Source of the DNA: Branchiostoma belcheri
Taxonomy: Eukaryota > Chordata > Leptocardii > Amphioxiformes > Branchiostomatidae
Assembly (NCBI RefSeq): GCF_001625305.1
Contig: NW_017804020.1
Coordinates: 6,963,376-7,027,375, forward strand
Direction: 5' to 3'
DNA length: 64,000 nucleotides
Shown piece by piece: positions 1-12,500 of this stretch. The first letter of the stretch is position 1. Every line of letters starts with the position of its first letter. A program made the translations under genes and the position numbers. The notes beneath the pieces are model-generated. The model worked only from the letters and a program-made list of their open reading frames with translations. It was not told the DNA's origin and searched no databases.

Positions 1-396
1 TCTAACAACGTCAGGCCTGCATAATGTATTTGCCCTCGATCGTTTTGATTGTCAAATCTCTTTTTGAAAGCTTCAGCATCAAGGAGGATGTTGAAATGGC
101 AAAGCAGACAACATCTTACCTTGCATTCAGAATTGTATGCTTACAAAACAGTAGGGGCTACCCAGGCAAATTCATTTTGCCAAGCAGTAATCACCTTATA
201 TATCTAGGCTTCAGTGGGGCCTTAATGGAAAAATCGACTGTGTCCCAAGAACAAAGCAGCTGATGCCGAAAATTAGAGTCTAGCCAAATCCCCGAGGACT
301 TTGGGCCTCCTGTCAGGGATAAACCATCAGGCAGCCTGATGTTCATTATGCATGCAGGGTGCGTGGTATCATGGTCAACAACAGTGCTGGGTGCTA

Positions 397-518
397 ATGG
401 AGGAGACGTCCACGCAACACAGCGAAGATGAGGACACAATTCCGTACTCCGGGCCCGGCGAGCACCTGGAATACAGCGGCACGGTCCTGTGGCACGTAGA
501 CGTGGAAGAGGAGAGGAG
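397..518 (+). CDS. Possible upstream coding exon of Pellino
   Basis: An open stretch starting at an ATG (397) has exon-like codon choice and ends at a plausible donor (AG then GTGGGG at 519). It leaves two bases of a codon, exactly what the acceptor at 3874 needs to complete an arginine. The join would read ...VDVEEERR SDSERCEAKK... into the known Pellino N-terminus. The encoded 40 residues are acidic and match nothing I recognise. It could instead be an exon of another gene or a chance reading frame. An earlier in-frame ATG exists at 352. Confidence 0.4.
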
Positions 519-3500
519 GTGGGGAGAAATGCACACCAGACAAATGTTCGTATGCGGGCATTTTCCCTTTCTTCCGTCGACATGTTCCACGGCTGTGTAA
601 CCCTTATGTTAGCTGATGTGGGACATCTGATTGATTTCCCGTGCATATTGATATAGAAGCTCGGACATTATGCCCGTTGCGTTACCGTGCTCAAAAAAAT
701 GATTCCCTTTTCTGTCTGGGAATATCAGCCATTGCAGCCGGCATTATGTGCACTGCTCACTGTTGGATGCCCGATGACCTATTTTTTCTGTGCATTGTTT
801 GCTTGTGAAAAAGGTGTATGAATGTCGTAGCGGTAACTGCACCATCACAACATTACCATGCATAGCAACACTCTCCCCACCAGTCTTCACCTAAAAATAG
901 CCCTACGTCTTCATTTGTCCTACTTCCAGATATCAGCCAAGCAAGTCCATTTTCCAATATTTTGAGGTTCCTGGAAGGTGTTTAGTACTTCCAGGAACGT
1001 GTGTCTGGCTGGGACCTCATTGGTGGTGCTGCCGGCCCCATATTACCATTTGCAGGTTGTGTAGACCCATAATTCATAAGCACATCAATTATTCAGAGTT
1101 GAAATGAAGCCAGGCATTGGCAGCATCTCTACCTGATTGAATTGAATTAGGGGGGCAACGTGATGTGTGCTTTTGATAGAAGGTCCCATTTATTGGGGAA
1201 ATGAGTCTGTAGAAGTGTTGCATGTAGCTAGTTTCTGCCTGTCTGTCTGCTCATCAGGCTATGCACAGACGCGTCAGCGGTGCGATGGAAATCACAAGCC
1301 GATACAAGGACAGTCTGGGTCAGTTGGCATGGAGGTTGGCACAGACTACTAAATGAAGTCACGCCGGCGGATAGGATTTAGTTGATGATGATAAGAGGCA
1401 AGATTACAAACTGTTACCAATATGCAGTACACTGAACTGTATTATGGTATGGCAGTCAGGGGGCTGGGTTAAAAATATGTTTCCATGGCCCTCCTCTCCC
1501 CAGAAATTTTTCTTGTAAATCATGACAATTGTAAAGTTAAGTAAAAAGTGCCATTTACAGATTAAAGTAGCCAGTAGGAAGTGATGTATTATTGTAAAAG
1601 CCAGAATTGTTGCTGATGCATATCAAAACGAGAAAAACTAGCGACTACTAAAAAAGGCTATATATGCCTTGTAACGTCTACATGTAGTATTTTATTTTGA
1701 TATACGAACATGTTAAAACTGGTAAATGATTATTGAAGCCAGCGTTCTTGCCAACCCTGGTTCAACTTCATGCCAAATTTTTGAAGACGGGGCAATCTGG
1801 GATAGGGGGAAATTGATTTTTAAACCTTCAATAACACATTTTCCTGCACTAAAAATGAGAGGCAAAATGTGGTTCTCCATCACACCAAAGGCTGGCCAAT
1901 TTATGATACCTAATTTTTTGTCTAAAATCATGTTTTACAAAATTATAAAAACGTAAGCAGGTACATGTAGAGGGCCCCATGTAGAATCTGGGAAAATGTT
2001 CATATTACAAGTACATGTGTGTATCATTCAATATGTATATTCTTAGCTGTACATTATATGTATATCCTTTGTATGCATAAATTTTGTGGTGGGAAAATAA
2101 TAAGGCCTGCAGATGGATGCCATTTTCAAATGGACTGAAAATTGGTTATTGCCTGTAATTGAAGGGAAATTTTATTTTCTGTTTTACGATAAACAGGATA
2201 ATGAGTGTTAGTAATTAATTTTACAATTCAGCTCCTTTCTTAAGCAATTTCACTTTCAAAAATTTCATATCTATTAAAGATCAGGCATGTTTATCATCAT
2301 TCCATCTAAGTAGATCACACTAGATTTAGATCACACCAAGAGAAAATGAGAATGCAATGGTGCAAAATGTTTCTTGAGTTCTGTACCATCGTTGGATGAC
2401 TTGCTGTCTTGACAGCCATTTTGAACCAGCTTTGTTCTGTATTCAACACAAAAGTGTGTTCAGGGCTCGAAATTCATTTTTGGGAATACAGTAGGTGCAC
2501 TGATGCACCCAACCTAAAAAATTGGGTGCACAAAAAATATTTTAGGTGCACCATATAAGATGAAATAAGTAGAATGTCTATAAAAACTATGATTATGTTT
2601 CATTTCAAGGAAAGCACTATAACAATTATTTTATTATTTTTTCTGACACTTATGCTGTAACTACTATATATTTAATATCTTTACATACATTAAACCTATG
2701 AAAATATTTGGATGCACTGGTGCACCCACAGAAAAAAAATGGGTGCACAACTCCAAATTTGGGTGCACTAAGGTGCACATGCACCCAGTATTTCCAGCCC
2801 TGATGTTAGATGGTGGCAGCTAGGATTGAGTCTCTGAAACATGTCCAGTAAATAAAGGATCAATTTAGTGTAGTGAGGGTTGTTGACCCCTAGTGCCATC
2901 GCCATGGTAACTAATGCCCTGGCCCATTGGGTCCGGTTCCCTTGGCTGTTGTTATTGGATTTGCACAGTCCACTGCATGGCTACTGTGCAACATTTGTCA
3001 CTTAGACTTAACATGTATGGAGTAGCTGCTGCTCAAATAGTTCACAGTTCACTGGGAAATTTGCAAGTGATGAGGAATGATGTCATAAATTCATATTCTA
3101 TGATGTACAATGTATGTACCATATATATTATAAATTAAATATATATATACTGGGCTCAAAATATCCAAATATTTTCGTAGGTTTACATATGTAAACATGT
3201 TAAATGTATAGTAGTATATACAGCATACAGTGTACATGTAGTCTTAATATCTAAGTGTCAGAAAAATAATAAAATCATTGTTAAATTTGTTAATACTTTT
3301 TTCTTTAGAAATGAAACATGATTAGTTTTCATCTTATATGGTACACCCAAAAAAGTTTTTGTGTACCTAGTTTTTATATCCTTCTTTTTTCCCCAATGCT
3401 CTAAATTATATGGTCAATATATGATTTTTCTTGTGTGTGTTTTATATTCATAGTAACTGTTGCCTACTCAGTGGTCTACTCAGGGCTCGAAATTCATTTT

Positions 3501-6500
3501 TGGGAATAGGTACACTGGTGCACCTAACCTGCACAAAAATATTTTAGGTGCACCATATAGGATAAAATAAGTAGAATATCAGCAAAAACTGTAATTATGT
3601 TTCATTTCAAGAAAAGTACTATAACAATGATTGTATTATTTTTTCTGACTCTTAGATGTTAAGAATATGCTGTAACAACTGTTAGTACATTCAATATCTT
3701 TACATACGTTAAACCTAGAAAATATTTGGTTGCACCAGTGCACCCACAGAAAAAAAAATTGGGTGCACTAAGGTGCACATGCACCCAGTATTTCGAGTCC
3801 TGCTACTACAATATTTCTTGGTGCAGTTGACAATGTGTATTGAATTGAGTTTTTTCCTCGTGTTTGTTGGCAGAAGTGACAGTGAACGCTGTGAAGCAAA
3901 GAAACTGAAGACAGAGGCCCAATACATGAGCACAGAGGAGAACGGAGAGGTACCATCATCACCCGAAAAGGCGCTGCTCAAATACGGAGAACTTGTAGTA
4001 CTTGGGTAGGTCCTGTCGGCTATGAACAGTACAGATCTCAGATTAAATCCCTTCCCACACATTTTACATGCAGTTTTAATTCGTTAATTTCAACAAGAAT
4101 TGCACTGATTTTTCTCAGATTTTAATTGAGAAGTGCTAGACTTTCAATGGTGTATTGCACAACTTTTGAAAGTTTGAGTACAGGTATTCCTGATGTTTGC
4201 CCTGTACTATTGCTAGTACATGTTACAGCATGCAAAATACCTGGTTGCCCTGGGCAACCAAATTTTACTTGGGGCAACCTATTTTTAAACCAAGGTAGCC
4301 CAGTGTGCTACGTGAATTTTACGAAGCCCCCCCCCCCAAAAAAAAAATCATGCCCACTTGGCTTGCACCACTGAATCCGGCAGATGCTTTTTAATTTTAG
4401 GTATTAATGGCTATTACTAGTATCAATTAACTATAGACTGTTAGAAATATGGTCAAAGGCTGTATGTAACAGTACTTACTTGAAAGTAGTAACTTTTAAT
4501 TTTAAATGTTTTATAGGTGGGGCAACCTAAAATTCTGATGGGCAACCTACAGAATTTTGCAACCTACATGTACCTAAGTTGCCGTAGGTTGCCCACTGCG
4601 TTCAAAACCCAGTTCAAAAAAGTATTTTGTACACTGAATGTAGTACATTTGTAATGGTAATACCACCAGTGGGATTGTACAATTTGTATTCTACGTATGT
4701 AGACTTTGAATTAATCTTCCAGGTACAATGGGTCACTTCCGTATGGAGAGAAGGGTCGTCGCAAGACACGCTTCACATTATTCAAGCGAGCGGCAGCCAA
4801 CGGGGTCAAGCCATCCACCCATCACATCGCCAAAACACCACAGGCCTCAAAGGTAGGAGCACCTTACGTAATACTTACCAAATCCATTCATGAGGGTAGC
4901 GTTGCAGAAATTTCATTCAGTTATGAATATTTTATGATGTTACCTGGCATGATGTAACAGTGGCCCATTTGGGTGGGGAAGGTTGTTTTTTTTTAGATCC
5001 TTTGTTACAGATGAACGGGCATTATTGAGAGGAAATCTGGCCTGGCCTAGGAAAAAAATGTTGTGTTTCCTGTTTCCCGATCGACCCTATAAAAAACTGC
5101 TGACCCTAGTCCTTTTTTTGTGTGTGCGGACCCCTGCAAGGGACGTAATTTTTTTTTACATTTCCTACATGTAGCTCCCATGATCTGACACCTGAGTGAT
5201 GAAACATTTTACAATCGGTTTTCCAACATTGACATTGAAAATTTAAGTGTCCTCATGCAAGTTTTACTTTTTTTAACCTGTATTGTAAAATTTGGATCAC
5301 CAGAGATTGCCAACGTTAAAAATAAGATTATCCCTACCTCGGTAGTACCTGTACCGACCATAATTTTTTCATGACTGAAACAGGAAACACTGCATTTCTG
5401 ATATACTTTCTACATGTACATATACACAGTCCAGACCTAAACATTGTTCAGTCTATAGATTTCAATGGAAGGCCTTCCTTCCTCATTCTGACACATACTT
5501 TAGAAACCTGACCTTCACGTCAGTCAACACAAACCAGTTTACAATTTATCATTTAGAGAACTAATCTGACCTAAAATTTTATCAGCAATCAAGTAGGTAG
5601 CACTAGAATGTCCCCTGGAATGTGGCATCTGAAACAATCCTGGTCTGTGTTTTCTGACATTGGCGAAACAAACCCAGGAAAGGGCAGTAGTTTGTTTAAC
5701 AATTATGTGCAATTGTTGGCATTTGCTAAATGGTGAGATAACCAAAGAGTAAATAAACACATGTAGACTTGTAAGGGTGCCTACAACCTTGGTTAAATCT
5801 GAGGGTGACATTCAGGAGTAAAGTTGCAGGCAAAGGTCATACTTGAAGGACACTTAAAACGCTGGTTGAAAGGTTCGATTTTGCCACAGAGGGACCTACA
5901 GTGTCTATAGTCTAACCAAATATAGTGTTGGGTATCGCTGGTATCTTCAAAGGACCCACAGTACGATAAGTCACATTGTCCTTGTATATGTACATGTACA
6001 TGTAACTACTACATATACATATACATGTACAATGTAGCTGTCTATAGAACAAAAATATAGCCATTTGCAATGTAACTCAAAACCCAGACTGTTATGAATG
6101 AACAGCATTATATCATAATCTGACATTTTCTATGAGAGCCAGGGCATTGCGTAACATTCTTATCTTACACCAATAATTCATGAACTTAATATTTGAAAAA
6201 AATGGAAGTGTAATATACTTCAGTCTACTTTCAAAATTGCAGTTAGGCCATGTTGATTTGATTATATGGATGACATCCGCGCGCGCATGAATTTTCGGCC
6301 GTTTCCAAAAAAAAAAAAGTTTTCAACCATACTGTAAATCGTGCAAAAATATACCATAAGTTGCACGGAAAACATTTAGAAACTAGAAAGGCCAATATTT
6401 GCTTTGGAGCAAATACAGCGATGGGTTCACCACATTTTACGACATGGCAGGGAAAGAATGGGAAACACAAGGGAAAACAATGATTTACATTGATATAACT

Positions 6501-9500
6501 ATAATATGAAGTAAAATACAACTAAAACAATAGTTGGATAGCTATTCCCTACTTTATTGGTTAGGATTTTTAATTGCATAATGCAAACTGTTGATTTTCA
6601 AAATAAAAAAAAACGTCCATGCCCGGCATTCCAATGCTGGAGCAGGAAAGCTTGAAATACCTACCAAAACACTTGAATACAGACATACTGTCAGTATGGA
6701 AATGCTTCTGTGCAGGTGTTAATCAAGTTAAATCCCAACAGCCAATCAGCAAGAAGTATAGAGGAAAGCTGCATGCCTATTGGTTGATGCCCTGCATTCC
6801 ATTGTCATGACTCATGCCCAAACGTGGTAAACAAGGCAGACTAACACAGTAATACATTTGCTATAACACAGCCAAAAAACTCAAATAAAACCATTCTAAA
6901 ATGCCTGTATTACAATAATTTTAAAAAATGCCTAAGGGGTATTTTGGCCCACTGTACCTCCATACCAAAATTTCAGGACCTTAGGCCCTAAAATGAAGAA
7001 GCTGAATCCATTTAAAAAATGGCAGGAGAAGGAGAAGGAGGAGAAGAAGAAGAAGAAACATCAGAAAAAGCAATATGGTTTCACCACACCACTTCGTGGT
7101 GTGGTGAACCCATAATAACACTNNNNNNNNNNNNNNNNNNNNAGAAATGAATTCGAGGAGTAGATTATTCGCCATAACATATTCTGTGCCATTTGTTCAA
7201 CCTTCATGACCACGTAGATTTCATAGTGAAAGCAACTTTTTTTTTGCAAAACTTTTTTTTTATTCGCACGCGCGCATCAGTTTTGGGGTTCCCAGAGGAT
7301 GTCATCCATATAATCAAATCAACATGGCCTTAGCTCAGATTTCTGGCATTTATGGTTGGTGCTAAAACAGCCCACACAAGGCACACTCAGTTTGTGGTGC
7401 CACCACAAACCACCAGAATGTAAACAAATATGGCTGACAACTGTGTTTCCAGCTCGTATTATGGCGTCATATTTTGATACCTCCACTTCCTGAATGGCAC
7501 CTATTTGCAATAGAGCAGGGTTAATTCAATTAATACATTGTATAGAAGTCCCAGAAAATTTACATTTTGTATTGTCCTAATGTTACATAATGCAGCTTTA
7601 AGACATCAAAATGTACATGTAACACACACACACTAAATACATACAGGGTACTGAGAACAACCATATATGGAACTGTAGTGATAGCAGTATCTGAGGTGAT
7701 TAGCTGTAGTATCTGCTGAATTATCTTTGTGAATGTTTGTTATTGTGGATAGCATGGCTGTATCAGAATGTTTTATAGCTTGGTGATAGTAAACAGGACT
7801 GTCAACAGGACGTTTGGTCATGGTGTTGGTGACTGTGTACAGTGACACAATCACAAACAAAGGCCATTGTTGTACATTGTAGTAGAAAGAAAACTTGTGT
7901 CAAGAGAAAAAAAAAACTTTCCATTCTCCAATTGTAGGCACCTTGTTTCTTGTTTACTGGTAAAAAAATTGAAACATTTCTTGAAAATATTACAATTAGG
8001 TCTTAGGTCAGGAAAATTAATGTTGGGTTTCCAGTTTCAGTCCTGAAAAAACTACATGTACATGGCATTGTATAGATTCTTGGTGGTCTTCTTAATGATC
8101 CAACAGATAAAGTTAAACTAATTTAATCTATTGCATCAACTGTCTCAAGGACTGACGTCCAATTTGGACAAATATTTAACTCGATATACACAACTGAAGA
8201 ACAAATTGCTTCTAAAAATGTGTTAAATGATGTTTCAGAAATTCAAATTGCAAATTTTATAGTCGGCCTTGAAAAATGAATTTCAAAACCAGCCTGATAA
8301 AATATCCATGTCTGAAAATGATTATCTACATTAAGGCAGAAATCCTTTTTCTAGCCTGTAAATTAATTAGTGCATTGCAGAGTGTTAAAATTTTGTTTTG
8401 CAATTTAGGAATACTATCTGCAAATGCACAGTTTAGACATAAACCCATAATATTATAATTTGCATATTATATAAAATTGCATGTCGGCAAACTTTAATTT
8501 TACATGCAATTTGAAAAATACATGCACCATTGAACCCCTGACCTGATCTTTTCTGTCAGCAAAATTGCAGGTTGCTTAAAAAATGTCCTCAGATATGAAA
8601 TTGTTTGCAGACTGCAGGTACATGTATTTCTAACACTGAAAGGGAATGGTAAACCTGTGACTAAGATAATGCATTTATCAGATTATGAAGCTAAGAATAA
8701 TTCTATTGTCTATCTCTGGAACACTTACAGATTGTAGCAGATAAGTCCCATCACAGTGTGTCCTACACGTTATCCCGGAACCAGACAGTGGTAGTGGAGT
8801 ATGTACGGGATGAGGATACTGACATGTTCCAGGTAAGCTCCACTGTCCCTCATATATTGCCTCTCAGGGCTTGAATGGACCTATACCATTATTACGTCAC
8901 AGTTTGTTTACTGCAATGAATGCCGGTCAATCGACGTTTATATTGTACAGGGGTGCGTAGCGCGGTGTGTGTTTGTGTAGCGTTAGCCTAATATAAGGCT
9001 TTTAATACAGTACTACTTTCATCTAATGTCACAATTAAATCACCCATGCGGCCTGTAATGCTGTGTCAACACAACTAGACGCAGCAAAAAATCAGACATA
9101 CCTTACTTTGAAAACTTTGAAATGATCTTTATTCTTTAACTGACCGTTCTAGAATGTTCTTTAAGAACAGGTAAACAAACTGTGACGTAATAATGGTATA
9201 CATGTAGGTCCATTACTCATCTCTACATACTAGCACCAGTGCAATTTGAAAATTTTACCTGCACCAGACAAATTTTACCATTCAGAATGTAGGAAATATC
9301 ATGGATCATGCTTAGTTCTGTTCAGAAACCACTGCCATTGTTTCTTTTACACTTTAGAGGTGATGACAGTCAGTACAGCAGCTGTTAATAAAAAAAAAAT
9401 ACACATACTCCTACATTTGTATGTAAACACTGTGATTAGACTAGTGCAGGGTACAATGTACAAATGTAGGTGCTGGTAGACATCAGAAATACCTGGCACA

Positions 9501-12500
9501 GTCCATACGGTGTAAACATATTGTAAACCTTGCATCAATTCAGTGCTATAAATTTAAAAGGCTGCTATGATTGCACGGGTAATGTTTGGGCAATAAACCA
9601 TTTATTATTGCCTTCGACGAGAAGGCTATGAAATTGCTTTCGGCCTGTTTTGTAGATTATGCACGGTAAAGTTTGAAGGCATGGTCCGTGGTTCACGATT
9701 TTTGGCAGGCAGGTTGTCTTGGGGGTGGCCATTGTCAAGGCCAAAAATGGGCTTCGTGGGGTGTTCCTACGTCACTGTAGTTTACCTTGGTTTTTGGTGT
9801 TTTTTCCTTGTCATCAAGATATCTCGAGTATCCTTAAATGGATGTTGATGATTTTTAGTGGGCAAGTTACCGTTGAGAATGCCGAGGTCAAGTTCAAAGA
9901 TGGGCCCCGTGGGGGTTTCTATGTCACTTCAGGTGACCTTTGTTTTTTGTGTTTTTTCTTGTGTACAAGATAACTCGAGAATCTTTAAATGGATGTTCAT
10001 GTTTTTTAGTTGGCAAGTTACCATTGTTATTGTTATAATTTTGTGTTTCATCTTGATCTGGACCTGGACCTAAATTCAGTGTACTCCACTGCGACATCAA
10101 TAAAGCCAATCTGAATCTGAATCTAAAATCCCTGAACCTTTACCTGTACCATGTTATGTTTTGGTAGTCAGCCCTAGTGGAAAACGTTACTGACCTTAGC
10201 TGTTTTGTGTTACCTCCTCAGATTGGTCGATCAACGGAGCCACCTATAGACTTTGTAGTGATAGATACTGTGCCGGGCAACAAGACTGCCGAGGACTGTA
10301 AAGTGCAACAGAGCACCATTTCTAGATTCGCATGTCGCATCGTGGTCGAGAGAAACCCAACACATACAGCAAGAATCTACGCAGCAGGCTTCGATTCCTC
10401 TAACAACATCTTCCTTGGGGTAAGTCTACTGGAAGTCTTAGAGCATGTCGGCAAAATGTACTGCACCTGCGCGAAACCTGTAATGCACTTATAAGGTTCA
10501 TATAAGTTTTGTATTTGTGCATATAAGGTTAACATTTCATCTGTAGTTTTCAAGAGTGTTGTGTCGGATAAGATATTGCCTGCAACGGGCAAAATTCTAA
10601 TGCGTAGTTGACCAAACATCCAATGAAATCCATGAAAAATTCTGGTTTTGTGCAGGTGCATCATGACTTTTGTGTGTTAGTAGTATATACTGTCTTTGTA
10701 TTCTTATAAATTATGAGAACCAATCAGCATGAACCCTCAGTCAAAGAATTAGAGGATTGAGGTTTAAAGAATCAAAGGACAATGTGTACACATACTCATG
10801 AGACTTTTTTGTTCCCCACTCAGGAAAGAGCGACTAAATGGAAGAGACCGGACAGCTCCATGGACGGTCTGACGACCAACGGAGTGCTGATCATGCACCC
10901 CACGGGGGGGTTTGGCCAGGAGTGTAAAGCCGGGGTGTGGAGGGAGGTGTCTGTGTGCGGCGGGATCTACTCGCTCCGAGAGACGCGGCCCAACCCACAG
11001 AGAGGCAAGCTGATCGACGACGAGTCCAACGTTCTACACGACGGCACGCTGATCGACTTGTGCGGGGCGACGCTTCTCTGGCGATCCTCCGCTGGACTGC
11101 AGAAAACTCCGGTAAGACCAGGCCTCGAAATTAACTTTTCTTCCTATTGTCCCAGCACTCTCCCAAAAATAAATTCCAGTTGTCCCGAAGTGAGGATGAA
11201 CTGTCCTAACCTGGGACATATTGTATGAGGAAGTATTGTATGACTTCAACTTGAAGTCAACTTTGTTTTGCTTATGTGTTCACTTCCAGGGGCACTATAA
11301 TTGCAGGGTAGACAGGAAATTTGGGGGACTATTCCAAATCCAAAAGCCGGGAGATGTGCCTGATCAACAAGGAGGGCTGACATTCTGATGTTGATTATTT
11401 TTTTATTGTCCCAAAAATTTCCCAAAGTGTCTTTTTAGTTGTCCCAGCCTAAAGTGCTCAGTCGCCACTGGGCCATCTTTAATTTTGAGCCCTAAACTAA
11501 AGACGTGTGTTAGGGTACAATGTACAACCAGTGTTCTAGCCAGCCTGAATTCTTTTTCTGCCATCTCACATTTGTAAAACGAAACATCATTAATTTACAT
11601 TACACGAGTACCGAAGACAGGACAATCCTAGGGGGGGTCTGAGGGCATCCCCAGAAAACATTTTACCCTCTGAGACGCTATTTTCTGCATTTTGAGAGGC
11701 AAATTTTACAATATCTAAATGAAACATGCCGATTTATCCATTAATTTCAGAATGGCGGGCAAAATTTTTGTCCATCATGAGCAGAAAATTCCATCAAATG
11801 GCAGAAAGAGAAATTCTGGCTAGAACACTGGGTACACTGTATCTGCTAACCATTTGTTCACATGACTGGTACAGAACGGTTCAACCATAGAATTCAAGCA
11901 ATGCACATGTGCACTGCTGCCATCCTGATGTTGAGGAAAAAAATGACATCACAGGGTTCTCACTAGGCTGTTTGAGGGTAGGGGTCCCCTACGCCGTGAT
12001 CTAGACCCCCTATGCTGTGATTTAACTCCCTACATTGTTTTTTTAATGTTTTTTAGTTAGTGTAGGGGTGTTTTCTTTTTGTTGAGAACCTTTTTTGGAG
12101 GGGAGGAGGAGGGGATACTTTATTCCGGAGGGTAAGCTTTTGGATAAAGGTTAGACATCCAGGTAATAAGATACGCCAAAAAAATATGATTTTGGAAACG
12201 GTCAGACGTTTCAGGTTTCCACTACCTTTCGTCAGTGAACTAGAGACTACAGGAGAATTGCAGGAAATAAAGTATCATTCATTCATTCATTCATTCATTC
12301 ATTCATGCAGGTTTATAAGCACAAACTATTGATTGATATGCAAATATTAAGTGAAGACAAATTTTTTGGAAGTCCATAAGGAAACGAAAGTTAGACAAGA
12401 TAAGGACAATGCAAATATAGACTACAGTACCGTTCGCGTTATAGTTACCCTAACGGCCGTTACTAACGCGTTTCTTTTCCGTAAGTTTTCCGTAAGTTGT

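Larger units (their letters stand above)
519..3873 (+). other. Intron or 5' flank before the conserved Pellino start
   Basis: Mostly A/T-rich sequence with no coding signal I trust. It holds repeats at 2461-2802, 3151-3385 and 3481-3802. The rest (519-2460) shows nothing recognisable. Confidence 0.5.
6246..7329. mobile_element. GGCCATGTTGATTTGATT-ended element carrying a nested insert
   Basis: Terminal inverted repeats start GGCCATGTTGATTTGATT and end with its complement. TTA flanks both sides (6243-6245, 7330-7332), a PIF/Harbinger-type 3-bp target. The interior from about 6380 to 7117 is a different repeat, also at 28988-29712, so the element is nested. No transposase frame. Confidence 0.7.
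4853..8730 (+). other. Pellino intron with nested repeats and assembly gap
   Basis: Contains the nested Harbinger-like element 6246-7329 and a fragment of another repeat at 7333-7605. Positions 4900-6200 and 7610-8700 are A/T-rich with ACATGTA-type short palindromes and no recognised gene. Confidence 0.5.

Noticed and set aside
7015..7080. Glu-rich coding exon (GAAGAAGAA tract)
   Set aside because: The same A/G-rich tract occurs in the repeat copy at 29625-29670 and is part of a non-coding repeat.
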